Source: CBDDCX01 sp965226925
GTDB taxonomy: Bacteria > Gemmatimonadota > Gemmatimonadetes > Longimicrobiales > Gaopeijiaceae
Length of the DNA stretch: 64,000 nucleotides
Direction: 5' to 3'
Assembly (NCBI GenBank): GCA_965226925.1
Contig: CBDDEN010000004.1
Coordinates: 1-64,000, forward strand
This document shows positions 8,017 to 16,182 of the stretch, piece by piece. A program made the translations under genes and the position numbers. Positions within the stretch are counted from its first letter, which is position 1; each line of letters starts with the position of its first letter. The notes beneath the pieces are model-generated. The model had not been told where the DNA came from. It saw only the letters and a program-made list of their open reading frames with translations, and searched no databases.

Positions 8017-9060
8017 CTATTCGAACAGAGTCGACTGCCCGCCGCCCGCGCCACCCTCCTTCGGAGCCTCGTACCCGAACCGCTTGTACGCCCGCACGGT
8101 CGCCACTCGCCCCCGCGGGGTCCGCTGGATGAACCCCTCCTGAATCAGGAACGGCTCGTAGACCTCTTCCAACGTGGACACGTCCTCACCGAGCGCCACG
8201 GCGAGCGTCTGCAGCCCCACGGGCCCGCCTTCGAATTTCTCGATCAGGGTCTTGAGCACGCGCCCGTCCATCTCGTCCAGCCCGTACTGGTCGACTTCGA
8301 GCATGTAAAGCGCTTCTTCGGCCACGGTCTTGGTGATGACGCCCTCGGCCCTCACCTGCGCGAAGTCCCGCACGCGCCTGAGTAGCCGGTTGGCCACGCG
8401 CGGGGTCCCTCGCGCCCGACGCGCCAGGATCTGTGCGCCTTCCGTGGAGCACTCGATGCCCAGGATCTCGGAGCTGCGTGCCACGATCACGGCCAGCTCT
8501 TCGGGCGGATAGAAGTTCAAGCGCTGTATGATGCCGAAGCGGGCCCGCATGGGGGCGGTGAGGAGTCCGAAGCGCGTGGTGGCCCCCACGAGCGTGAACT
8601 TCTCTATGTCCATCGTCATGGTCTGAGCCCGGGGGCCGTCGGCCAGACGGATCTCCACCCGGTAGTCCTCCATGGCTGGGTACAGGAACTCCTCGATGAT
8701 GGGCCGGAGACGGTGGATCTCGTCGATGAAGATGACGTCGCCTTCCTGCTGGTTCGTCAGCATGCCCACCAGGTCCGCGGGCTTCTCCAATACGGGGCCC
8801 GACGTGCTCTTGAAGTTCACTCCCATCTCGCGGGCGATCAGCGAAGCGAGCGTGGTCTTGCCCAGCCCGGGCGGGCCGTGAAAGAGCAGGTGGTCCAGGG
8901 GCTCACGGCGCTGCTTCGCGGCCTCGATGGCTATCGACAGCGTCTCACGCACCTTGTCCTGGCCGATGAACTCGTCCAGGCGGTGAGGTCTCAGGGACGG
9001 CTCGACCGTGGTGTCTTCCTGCAGCGCCTCCGGCGTGGTGATCTCGCGTCGCTCCGTCAT
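8017..9060 (-). CDS. ruvB: Holliday junction branch migration ATPase RuvB
   Basis: RuvB forms hexameric motors on either side of a RuvA-bound Holliday junction. The 347-aa product has Walker A GPPGLGKTT (Lys68), Walker B VIFIDEIHRL (Asp113-Glu114), the arginine-containing GATTRFGLLTAPMRARFG segment and a C-terminal winged helix ending FIQRTPRGRVATVRAYKRFG, all standard for the family. Its ATG overlaps the ruvA stop by four bases, so the two are translationally coupled. Confidence 0.98.
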   Translation of the reverse strand: MTERREITTPEALQEDTTVEPSLRPHRLDEFIGQDKVRETLSIAIEAAKQRREPLDHLLFHGPPGLGKTTLASLIAREMGVNFKSTSGPVLEKPADLVGMLTNQQEGDVIFIDEIHRLRPIIEEFLYPAMEDYRVEIRLADGPRAQTMTMDIEKFTLVGATTRFGLLTAPMRARFGIIQRLNFYPPEELAVIVARSSEILGIECSTEGAQILARRARGTPRVANRLLRRVRDFAQVRAEGVITKTVAEEALYMLEVDQYGLDEMDGRVLKTLIEKFEGGPVGLQTLAVALGEDVSTLEEVYEPFLIQEGFIQRTPRGRVATVRAYKRFGYEAPKEGGAGGGQSTLFE

Positions 9061-9647
9061 CGCTTCGCCAATGCCCGACGGATCAACTCGTCGGTGTTCT
9101 CGGCCTCACCTTCGGCCACCGCACCCCGCACGGCGGCGTCCGCGTCCACGAACGCGTACCCCAGGGCCACCAGCGCGGCCACGGCCTCCTGGGCACCGGG
9201 CGCCGGACCGCCGGGCTCACCCTCGGGCCCGATGGCCAGATCCTCCACCTTGTCGGAGAGCTCGAGAATGATACGCTCCGCGGTCTTCTTCCCCACCCCG
9301 CTCACCTGCGTCAGCGCGTGGATGTCCTTCTCGGCCAGGGCCTTGGCGAGGCGGCGGGCGGAGTAGGTGGAGAGCATGGCCAGGGCCATGCTGGGTCCCA
9401 CCCCCTTGGCACCCAGAAGCCGTGTGAAGAGCTCGCGCTCGTAGGACTCCAGGAACCCGTAGAGCGTGAGCGAGTCCTCGCGGACCACCTGGAGGGTGCG
9501 TATCTCGAAGTCGGCGGCAGGCGGCTTGGGCAACCTCTCCAGAATCGAGAGCGGAATCTGGATCTCGTATACGACGCCCCCCGGCGTCTCCACCTCGACG
9601 TGGTCGAGCTCTCGGGTGATGAGCGTCCCCTTGAGGCGGCTGATCAT
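9057..9647 (-). CDS. ruvA: Holliday junction DNA helicase subunit RuvA
   Basis: RuvA binds the four-way junction as a tetramer and loads RuvB. The start at 9647 (MISRLKGTL) is chosen over the in-frame ATG at 9680 because the family begins exactly there and GAGGG lies five bases upstream. The 196-aa protein shows the N-terminal OB fold, the helix-hairpin-helix pair (LLGAKGVGPSMALAMLS and LTQVSGVGKKTAERIILEL) and a C-terminal RuvB-binding domain (ALVALGYAFVDADAAVR), with an acidic linker between. Confidence 0.97.
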   Translation of the reverse strand: MISRLKGTLITRELDHVEVETPGGVVYEIQIPLSILERLPKPPAADFEIRTLQVVREDSLTLYGFLESYERELFTRLLGAKGVGPSMALAMLSTYSARRLAKALAEKDIHALTQVSGVGKKTAERIILELSDKVEDLAIGPEGEPGGPAPGAQEAVAALVALGYAFVDADAAVRGAVAEGEAENTDELIRRALAKR

Positions 9648-9723
9648 GGGCGCCCTCGCACGTCTCGACGGCACATGCAACCGCCCACCCGCGCCCCCGC
9701 GGACGCATTCACTCGCAGCCTAC

Positions 9724-10212
9724 TCAAACCCTCAGCGCTCCCATCACACAGTGGCACAATGCGGCGGCCACGCCGTCGGCCGCGTCGTTCGGCGAGGGAG
9801 CCGTCTTGAGCTTGAGTTGCTGCTGCACCATGAATGCCACCTGGTCTTTGCTTGCGTTCCCGTTTCCCACGACGGCCTTCTTGATCTCCCTGGGTGTGTA
9901 CTCCGCGATCTGAATCCCCCGAAGCGCGCCGGCCAGCAGGATCGCGCCCCGCGCGTGCCCCAGCGTGAGCGCGCTCTTCACGTTCTTCCCCTGAAAGACG
10001 TCCTCCACCACCAGCACCAGCGGGTCATGGCGATCGATCAGCTCACAGACTTCGTTGAAGATCTCCATGATGCGAACCGCCAGCGGCTCACCCGCCGAGG
10101 TCCGCACCACCCCGCACTCCACCAAAGAAACGGCGCCGCCGCCCGCCTTGGCGACGACGCCGTAGCCCGTGACGGCCGTTCCCGGATCGATGCCCAGTAT
10201 CAGCTCGGTCAC
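9724..10212 (-). CDS. ruvC: Crossover junction endodeoxyribonuclease RuvC
   Basis: RuvC cuts Holliday junctions symmetrically as a dimer. The 162-aa product carries the four acidic metal ligands at the expected spacing: Asp9 in GIDPG, Glu70 in LVLVVEDVF, and Asp143 and Asp146 in PSPNDAADG. KNVKSALTLGHARG is the usual DNA-binding loop. Translation starts at GTG 10212, 11 bp after the yebC stop, with AGGA about nine bases upstream. Confidence 0.97.
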   Translation of the reverse strand: MTELILGIDPGTAVTGYGVVAKAGGGAVSLVECGVVRTSAGEPLAVRIMEIFNEVCELIDRHDPLVLVVEDVFQGKNVKSALTLGHARGAILLAGALRGIQIAEYTPREIKKAVVGNGNASKDQVAFMVQQQLKLKTAPSPNDAADGVAAALCHCVMGALRV

Positions 10213-10223
10213 CTGGGGGCGTC

Positions 10224-10973
10224 CTACCCCATGGCCTGAGCGAGAATCTCGTCATCGATGTCGGCGTTCGAGGAGACCTGCTGGACGTCGTCGCAGTCGT
10301 CGAGGGCCTCCACGACCCGGATGAGCTTCTCCGCGTCCTTTCCTTCGACCCTGACCTCGTTCTGGGGAATCCACTCGAGGTCGGCGCGTTCGAACTCGAC
10401 TCCGGCGGCCCCCATGCCCTGCTGCACTTCGTGGAACGCGCCGGCCTGCGTCGTCACCACGAACTCCTCCCCATCGTTGCTCACGTCGTCCGCACCGGCT
10501 TCGATCGCGGCCTCGAACACCGCTTCTTCCGTATAGCGGCTCGCGTCCACGTAGATCTGCCCCTTCCGATCGAACTGCCACGCCACCGAACCCGTCGTTC
10601 CCAGGCTCCCACCGAGCTTGGTCAGAATGTGGCGCACGTCGGCCACCGTACGGTTCTGATTGTCCGTGAGACACTCGATGTAGAGCGCGACGCCGCCCGG
10701 GCCATACCCCTCGTAGGACACTTGTTCGTAGACGACACCCTCGATCTCGCCCGTCCCCTTCTTGATCGCCCGGGTGACGTTGTCGGCCGGCATGTTGGCG
10801 GCCTTGGCGTTGTCCACCGCCAGCCGCAGCCGCGGGTTGAAGTTCGGGTCTCCCCCACCGTCCCGAGCCGCCACCGTGATCTCACGGATGAGCTTCGTGA
10901 ACATCTTCCCGCGCTTGGCGTCCGTAGCCGCCTTCTTGCGCTTGATGGTAGACCACTTGCTATGTCCGGACAC
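10224..10973 (-). CDS. yebC: YebC/PmpR family protein
   Basis: YebC-family proteins have been described as transcriptional regulators and more recently as factors that help ribosomes through difficult sequences. The GTG at 10973 gives the family's usual first residues SGHSKWSTIKRKKAATDAKR, with GGAGGAG six bases upstream; the longer ORF to 10988 is not needed. The 249-aa product matches the family throughout: MFTKLIREITVAAR, NMPADNVTRAIKKGTGE, YEGYGPGGVA and LTKLGGSLGTTGSVAW. It is the first gene of the ruv cluster, a common gene order in bacteria. Confidence 0.96.
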   Translation of the reverse strand: MSGHSKWSTIKRKKAATDAKRGKMFTKLIREITVAARDGGGDPNFNPRLRLAVDNAKAANMPADNVTRAIKKGTGEIEGVVYEQVSYEGYGPGGVALYIECLTDNQNRTVADVRHILTKLGGSLGTTGSVAWQFDRKGQIYVDASRYTEEAVFEAAIEAGADDVSNDGEEFVVTTQAGAFHEVQQGMGAAGVEFERADLEWIPQNEVRVEGKDAEKLIRVVEALDDCDDVQQVSSNADIDDEILAQAMG

Positions 10974-11080
10974 CTGCCACTCCTCCAACGGCTTGCCACG
11001 CGTTACATTGAGCTAAAAGTAAGGAAAGACACCCCCCGGAAGCATCTCACCCCTCCCCCCTCGCCAGAACGAACGGGAGC

Positions 11081-11207
11081 GGGCCGCTCCCTCCGCAGCG
11101 ACAGTTGGAATCATACGTCCAACCAGCTCGAGTAGCTCAAATTAGCGACGCCCTCCGCGCCGCAACTACCGTCCCGCTGATTCCTGGAGTCGCGGAGGGA
11201 GCGGCCC
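11081..11207. repeat. Inverted-repeat element between fusA-like gene and yebC
   Basis: GGGCCGCTCCCTCCGC (11081-11096) and its exact complement GCGGAGGGAGCGGCCC (11192-11207) are separated by 95 bp. The match continues imperfectly outward for about eight more bases. The inside has no ORF and no tRNA-like fold that I can see. The left arm is also locally self-complementary (GGGAGCGG/CCGCTCCC). It could be a MITE-like miniature element or a large transcript-end structure. Confidence 0.5.
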
Positions 11208-11215
11208 TCTCCCCG

Positions 11216-13315
11216 TCAGTGAGCCTCCTCGGCCTCCTGCGTAGCCGCGATCACCTTGCTCACCTCATGCGTCGGCACCGGCTCGTACCCCGAGAACGTC
11301 CGCGTGTGATGGGCCCTGCCTTGGGTGATGGCGCGCAGCGACGTGGCGTACTTGTAGAGCTCCGACTCGGGCACGAGGGCCCTCACCGTGGTTCGGCCAT
11401 TGCCGGGATCCATGCCCAGGACCCTACCGCGTCGCTGGTTCATGTCGCTCATGATGTCGCCCACGTAGTCGTCGGGCGTGGTCACGGCCACCTCGACGAT
11501 GGGTTCCAGGATCACCGGACCGCAGTTCGCCGCCACCCTCTTGAAGGCCGCGGATCCGGCCAGCTTGAACGCGATGTCGCTCGAGTCCACGCTGTGGTAG
11601 GAGCCGTCGTAGCACTCCGCCTCGAAGTCCACCACCCTGAACCCGGCCAGGATTCCCCTCTCCGAGGCCTCCTGGATGCCCCTGTCCACGCTGGGAATGA
11701 ACTTGCCGGGGATGACACCACCCTTGATCGAGTTCACGAACTCGTATCCCTCACCCGAGGAGCGAGGCTTCAGGCGAATGTGGCAGTCCCCGAACTGGCC
11801 TCGGCCGCCGGACTGCTTCTTGTGCCGACCTTGGCCCTGCGCACCCTTCGTGATGGTCTCGCGGTAGGCGATCTTGGGCTGCTCCGTCTCAACCGACACC
11901 CCATACTTGCGCTTCATGCGCTCGAGCTGGACGTCGAGGTGAAGCTCTCCCAGCCCCCGGGCGATGGTCTGATGGAGTTCCGGGTCGAACTCCGCGATGA
12001 ACGTCGGATCCTCTTCGTGGAGCTTCGGCAGCACTTCGCCGAGCTTGTCTTCGTCGTGCCGCGCCGTGCCTTTGATCGCCACCGCGATCTCGGGCGTGGG
12101 CAGGGCGATCTTCTTCAGCACCACCGGGCGGCCCGGAGCGGCCAACGTGTCGTTCGTGTGTGAGTGCTTGAGCTTGGCCACCACCCCGATATCGCCGGCA
12201 TGCAGCTTCGAGACCTCGAAGCGGTCCTTGCCCATGGCAATGGAGAGGTGGTTGAGCTTCTCGGTGTCTCCCCGCTCCGCGTTCGTGACCTCGGCTCCGT
12301 TGGCCACGGTCCCGCTCACCACACGGAAGAACGACAGCTCGCCCACGTGGGGCTCGGCCACCGTCTTGAAGATGAGCGCCGAGAACGTCTCGTCGTCGGA
12401 GGGAGAGAGGTGCACCTCCTCGTCCATTCCGGCCCGCTTGGCCGTCTCGCCGCCGGTCTCGGCTGGGCTCGGGCAGAGCTCGATGATCTTCTTGAGAAGT
12501 GCCCGCATGCCGTAGGAGTGCTCGGCGGAGCCACAGAAGAGCGGAACCACGTCACCGCGCGCCATACCCAGCGCCATCGCTTCGATCGCCTCCTCCCGGC
12601 TGATCTTCCCTCCGTCCAGGTAACGCTCCAGCAGGTCCTCGTTGGTCGTCGCCAGCGTTTCTTGAAGCTCGGTCTCCCACTGCTCGAACTTGTCTTGAAG
12701 CTCTTCAGGGATGTCGGCCTCGTCGTACTCGCCCTTCTCCGTGCCCTGCCGGAAGATGTGGGCTCGCTCGCTGAAGAGGTTGATGATGCCGTGGAAGTCC
12801 GGCCCTTCACCGATCGGGATCTCGACGGGGATGACCTTCTCGGTCAAGCGAGACTTGATCTCGGTGTAGGCCCTGTCGAAGGAGGCGTGATCCTTGTCCA
12901 TCATCGAAACGAAAAAGAACCGGGGGATTCCCCGGTCCTCGACGTACTCCCAGACGGTCTCCGTGCCCACCTCCACGCCGGAGGTGGCTCCGACCACAAT
13001 TACCGCAGAGTCCGCGACGCGGACGGCGGACAGGGTCTCGCCCACGAAGTCCATGAACCCGGGCGTGTCGAGGAAGTTGATCTTCACGCCCATGTGCTCG
13101 CAGTACGCCGGCGTGCACTGGAGCGACATCTCGTGGGAGGTCTCTTCGGGCGTGTACATGGTCAGAGCGTGCCCTTCGGCCACGTTGCCCTTCCGCTTCG
13201 ACGATCCCGCGGTCCAGCAGAGGGAATCGATGAGGCTGGTCTTGCCGGCTCCGCCGTGGCCCAGAACCACAACGTTCCTGATGTTGTCCGTTGTATACTC
13301 TTTGGCGGACGCCAT
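11216..13315 (-). CDS. Elongation factor G-like translational GTPase (divergent paralogue)
   Basis: The 699-aa product has the EF-G domain order: G domain, domain II, III, IV (IPSVDRGIQEASERG) and V (EPIVEVAVTTPDDYVGDIMSDM). The nucleotide motifs are unusual: P-loop GHGGAGKTS (19-27) in place of AHIDAGKTT, switch I carrying MYTPEETSHEMSLQ, DTPGF at 83-87, and MMDKDHA where canonical EF-G has NKMD. That pattern marks the EF-G-2-like paralogues rather than the housekeeping fusA product, so a specialised or stress role is likely, though unproven. The ATG at 13315 is preferred over GTG 13321 (GGGGGTG just upstream). Confidence 0.9.
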   Translation of the reverse strand: MASAKEYTTDNIRNVVVLGHGGAGKTSLIDSLCWTAGSSKRKGNVAEGHALTMYTPEETSHEMSLQCTPAYCEHMGVKINFLDTPGFMDFVGETLSAVRVADSAVIVVGATSGVEVGTETVWEYVEDRGIPRFFFVSMMDKDHASFDRAYTEIKSRLTEKVIPVEIPIGEGPDFHGIINLFSERAHIFRQGTEKGEYDEADIPEELQDKFEQWETELQETLATTNEDLLERYLDGGKISREEAIEAMALGMARGDVVPLFCGSAEHSYGMRALLKKIIELCPSPAETGGETAKRAGMDEEVHLSPSDDETFSALIFKTVAEPHVGELSFFRVVSGTVANGAEVTNAERGDTEKLNHLSIAMGKDRFEVSKLHAGDIGVVAKLKHSHTNDTLAAPGRPVVLKKIALPTPEIAVAIKGTARHDEDKLGEVLPKLHEEDPTFIAEFDPELHQTIARGLGELHLDVQLERMKRKYGVSVETEQPKIAYRETITKGAQGQGRHKKQSGGRGQFGDCHIRLKPRSSGEGYEFVNSIKGGVIPGKFIPSVDRGIQEASERGILAGFRVVDFEAECYDGSYHSVDSSDIAFKLAGSAAFKRVAANCGPVILEPIVEVAVTTPDDYVGDIMSDMNQRRGRVLGMDPGNGRTTVRALVPESELYKYATSLRAITQGRAHHTRTFSGYEPVPTHEVSKVIAATQEAEEAH

Positions 13316-13484
13316 GAACACCCCCTATCTGTATCTCGTGCGTTCAGCTAGTCGTTTGTTTTTTTACGGACGGTGATTGTAGGCCGGAGTGCCCGACGCG
13401 TCCAGACCGAAACGGCCCGGCTGGGTGGGACCGAAGGGTGCAACTGGCCTCGGACGCGGGACCTCCGCGATCGGGCGCTGCCCG

Positions 13485-14333
13485 TCAATTCGTGCGGTGT
13501 TTCTTGCTGACTTCATCGAGAAGCCGTCTCTCGTCCTCCGTCAGTGAACTCATGCCTTCGGCGGAGATCTTGTCCAAGACCCGGTCGACCGCATCCAGCA
13601 TCGTGCTCTCCCGCTTCTCGGCCGCGGCGTCACGCCCTCTACGGCCACCGTCGGCCTCCTCCTCCGACTCGTCGCGGGGGACGATGGCAAACCTCCTGGC
13701 TCGAGCCGCCCTGCCCATCTTCTGAATCTGCTCGGCGGCCTTCCAGTCGGTCTTCAGGTAGAGGAAGCCGGTGATGAAGCCGCCCAGGTGGGCGAAGTGC
13801 GCCACGCCGCCGCCCGTTCCTCCGAAAGCGCTCGTGAAGGTGATCAAGAAGAAGAACGCCACCAGCCACTTGGCCTTCACCGGAAAGATGCCCCACACGT
13901 AGATCGGAGCCTCGGGCCACGCCATGGCGAAGGCCAGCATGATGCCGTATACCGCCGCGGACGCGCCGATGATGGAGTACGAGACGAAGAAGAGGCTGAG
14001 GGCGACCCCGCCGAGCCCGCAGACCATGTAGTACTTGATGAACTCCTTCGATCCCCACTTGGATTCGAGGGGAGGTCCGAAGAAGAAGAGCACCAACATG
14101 TTCACGAAGAGATGCATGAAGTCGCCGTGCAGGAACATGTAGGTCACGGCGCCCCAGGGACGGAACAGCATCTCGGAGGGCTGGAAGGAGAACCAACTGA
14201 AAATGAAGTCGCGCCCGACGATCCAGGTGAGCAGGAAGACGACCGTATTGGCGATCAGCAGCTTCTTGACCCACGGAGTGAGCTGATAGCTGAGATTCAT
14301 GCTGCCGCCGGCCACGTACCCCGTGCTTCTCAC
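13485..14333 (-). CDS. Rhomboid family intramembrane serine protease
   Basis: Rhomboids cleave membrane helices inside the bilayer. The 282-aa product has the catalytic pair: serine in GASAAVYG and histidine in HFAHLGG on later helices, plus the conserved FLHGDFMHLFVNMLVLFFFG segment on an early one. About six membrane helices are visible, followed by a cytoplasmic tail of about 80 charged residues (DESEEEADGGRRGRDAAAEK, then LTEDERRLLDEVSKKH). The GTG at 14333 is preferred because GGAGAAG lies five bases upstream; ATG 14300 is the alternative. The gene is divergent from the following toxin-antitoxin pair. Confidence 0.9.
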   Translation of the reverse strand: MRSTGYVAGGSMNLSYQLTPWVKKLLIANTVVFLLTWIVGRDFIFSWFSFQPSEMLFRPWGAVTYMFLHGDFMHLFVNMLVLFFFGPPLESKWGSKEFIKYYMVCGLGGVALSLFFVSYSIIGASAAVYGIMLAFAMAWPEAPIYVWGIFPVKAKWLVAFFFLITFTSAFGGTGGGVAHFAHLGGFITGFLYLKTDWKAAEQIQKMGRAARARRFAIVPRDESEEEADGGRRGRDAAAEKRESTMLDAVDRVLDKISAEGMSSLTEDERRLLDEVSKKHRTN

Positions 14334-14464
14334 AGGCACTTCTCCAACGTCCACCGAAAAAAAAAGGTCCCCCCACAATCCTGACTTCAAACCCCGGGTT
14401 GGGCAAGCGGGTTCCGCGGACCGAACGCCTCATCGCCCGAGCCTTGACCCATTCATCGACGTGC

Positions 14465-14493
14465 TTGACGTAAAGAGTAAAGACGAATACGTT
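14465..14493 (+). promoter_or_regulatory. Candidate sigma-70-type promoter for the mazEF-like pair
   Basis: TTGACG (14465-14470) and TACGTT (14488-14493) are separated by 17 bp in a locally AT-richer stretch. Transcription would start just before the ribosome site GGAGG at 14500-14504, so the leader would be very short. Prediction from consensus only. Confidence 0.3.
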
Positions 14494-14511
14494 CAGATCG
14501 GAGGCGCCACG

Positions 14512-14739
14512 ATGTCATACCAGAGCAGACTGTCGAGCAAAGGCCAGGTCACGATCCCGGTCGCAGTCCGGGAGAAGCTCCATCTCGAGCCCGGCGACAC
14601 CGTGGTCTACGAGATCGAGGACGAACGAGCCGTGTTGCGCCGTGCGGAGCCCTTCGATATCGCGTACCACGCCTCCCTTTCCGCGACCCTCGACGAGTGG
14701 ACGTCGCCCGAGGACGAGGAAGCGTTTCGTGATCTGTAA
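14512..14739 (+). CDS. AbrB/MazE-type antitoxin
   Basis: The 75-aa protein begins MSYQSRLSSKGQVTIPVAVR, the swapped-hairpin AbrB fold DNA-binding signature, followed by LHLEPGDTVVYEIED. The acidic C-terminus (DEWTSPEDEEAFRDL) is the part that usually blocks the toxin. GGAGG stands eight bases before the ATG. Its last 11 bases overlap the start of the MazF/PemK toxin gene, giving coupled expression. Such antitoxins repress their own promoter. Confidence 0.9.
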   Translation: MSYQSRLSSKGQVTIPVAVREKLHLEPGDTVVYEIEDERAVLRRAEPFDIAYHASLSATLDEWTSPEDEEAFRDL

Positions 14740-15067
14740 GCCCGGTGACGTCGCCGTCGTGCCGTTTCCGTTCTCCGAGCAGCCGGGCACCAAGCGACGA
14801 CCGGCCCTCGTCCTGAGCGGTCGGTCGTTCAACAAGGCCGGCCACACGATCCTCGCGATGATCACGACGAAGGGCCACGCACCCTGGCCCGGCGACGTCG
14901 CCATCGAGGACCTGGAGGCTGCGGGCCTCACCCAGCCCTGCAAGGTCCGGCTGAAGCTCTTCACCCTGGACAACCGACTGATCCTGAGGCGCGCAGGGAT
15001 CTTTACCGAGAGTGATCACCAAGCTGCCCGCCAGAGCCTTGAGAAGCATGTGGTTGGGGCCCGGTAG
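14729..15067 (+). CDS. MazF/PemK-family toxin (endoribonuclease)
   Basis: The 112-aa protein starts at GTG 14729 inside the antitoxin 3' end (VICKPGDVAVVPFPFSEQ) and has the PemK/MazF hallmarks: basic TKRRPALVLS, then HTILAMITT, and a C-terminal LKLFTLDNRLILRRAG. Members cut mRNA or tRNA at specific sites and arrest growth. Length and gene order (antitoxin first, overlapping) fit a mazEF-like module. Confidence 0.9.
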   Translation: MICKPGDVAVVPFPFSEQPGTKRRPALVLSGRSFNKAGHTILAMITTKGHAPWPGDVAIEDLEAAGLTQPCKVRLKLFTLDNRLILRRAGIFTESDHQAARQSLEKHVVGAR

Positions 15068-15145
15068 CAAGCGCTGGGGGATGCCGCTGCCGATCTCTGC
15101 GAACTCGGTCTGTGTGTGATTCCGCTCCGCGATTAACTTACCGAC

Positions 15146-15358
15146 ATGGCTGATCGAGGACTGTTCGTCGAGCTACCCGACCCGGAGTTGATCGAAGTCT
15201 ACCGGGCCATGTCCCCCGATCGCAGGATCGAGGTCGGACTGGACATGACGGAGTTGGTCCGCGCGCGCCTAACCGCCCACCTCACCGACGCTCTGGGGTT
15301 CGAGCCGGACCGGGTCGGCGAGGAGATCGCTCGGAGACACCGTATTGCGGGCGGCTGA
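15146..15358 (+). CDS. Rv0078B/MenA2-like small antitoxin
   Basis: The 70-aa protein has the helical pattern ELIEVYRAMSPDRRIEVGLDMTEL read in two parts (LIEVYRAMSPDRRIEVGLD, then MTELVRARLTAHL) and an arginine-rich end. This resembles the short antitoxins related to mycobacterial Rv0078B, which accompany nucleotidyltransferase toxins. The assignment rests on this resemblance and on the partner gene, whose start overlaps its 3' end by 14 bases. Confidence 0.6.
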   Translation: MADRGLFVELPDPELIEVYRAMSPDRRIEVGLDMTELVRARLTAHLTDALGFEPDRVGEEIARRHRIAGG

Positions 15359-15914
15359 CCTTCTCCAGCACCTCGTCTCCGCCCTGGAAGAGCTAGAGTT
15401 GCCATACGCCCTGGCCGGCTCGATCGCCAGCATGGCCTACGGTGAGCCCAGGGCCACACTCGACATCGATGTCGTGGTGCGCCTCGGAACAGACGATGTC
15501 GAACCACTCGCAGCCCGCTTCCCGCGTGACGAGTTCTACCTCGATACCGAAGCCGCCCGGCAGGCGATCTCTGAGGGATCGCAGTTCAACATCATCCACC
15601 CAGGATCGGGTATGAAGATCGACGTCTTCGTCGAGGGAGACGAGGTGGAGAGGGTCCAGATCGAGGACCGGCGACGAATGCAGGCTCTTCCCGGCATGAC
15701 CGCGACGTTCTCTCCCCCTGAAGAGTTGATTCTCAAGAAGCTGCTCTATTTCCGGGAAGGTGGATCCGAGAAGCACTTGAGGGACGTGAAAGCCATGCTC
15801 GAGATTTCCCCGGAGCAGATCGACCTCGGCCGCATCGAGCGGGGAGCCACGGCTCTGGACCTTCTCGGGATCTGGACAACGGTCTCTGGCGCCCGGGACG
15901 AACCCGGGTCCTGA
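15345..15914 (+). CDS. MenT-like nucleotidyltransferase toxin (DUF6036/AbiEii-type fold)
   Basis: The 189-aa protein shows the nucleotidyltransferase core: LPYALAGSIASMAYGEPRAT followed by LDIDVVV (the DxD metal-binding aspartates), then KIDVFVEGD as the third acidic strand and SPPEELILKKLLYF as the helical C-part. In MenAT-type systems this enzyme adds nucleotides to tRNA acceptor ends and stops translation. A TTG at 15345 with GGAG eight bases before it starts translation inside the upstream small gene. I infer a two-gene toxin-antitoxin module from this overlap and the families. A housekeeping nucleotidyltransferase is unlikely given the context. Confidence 0.65.
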   Translation: MRAADLLQHLVSALEELELPYALAGSIASMAYGEPRATLDIDVVVRLGTDDVEPLAARFPRDEFYLDTEAARQAISEGSQFNIIHPGSGMKIDVFVEGDEVERVQIEDRRRMQALPGMTATFSPPEELILKKLLYFREGGSEKHLRDVKAMLEISPEQIDLGRIERGATALDLLGIWTTVSGARDEPGS

Positions 15915-15982
15915 CCGAACTCCGCCCCCCGCCGTCGATAGCGGGTTGTGGCGGGACGGAGTGTAGTCCCAACTTGCCCGTC

Positions 15983-16153
15983 ATGACCCAGCGACAGATC
16001 AGTCCCTATGCCGCGGCGACCGCAGTCCTTACGGCCACCCTATTCGCCGTGACGGCACTCCTCTTCGCCGGCCTCCCGCTCAGCGCCCAAGCCCGCTTCG
16101 AGGTCCCCAACAACACCGGCACGTCCTGGTACCAGGGCTACACCCATACGCAC
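15983..16153 (+). pseudogene. 5' stub of an exported PHP-domain-like hydrolase, cut by the IS element
   Basis: The reading frame starts MTQRQISPYAAATAVLTATL, a signal peptide ending SAQA, and continues RFEVPNNTGTSWYQGYTHTH. The pattern WYxGxTHTH is typical of the start of PHP-domain metal-dependent hydrolases. The frame ends exactly where the IS3-family sequence begins. The rest of the gene is absent on the far side of the element. Confidence 0.6.
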
Positions 16154-16182
16154 TGAGGTGCCCCCAGTTGCGGTACCACTTC

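Noticed and set aside
10431..11135. Plus-strand open frames opposite yebC
   Set aside because: They are antisense shadows of a highly conserved protein on the other strand, in GC-rich DNA.
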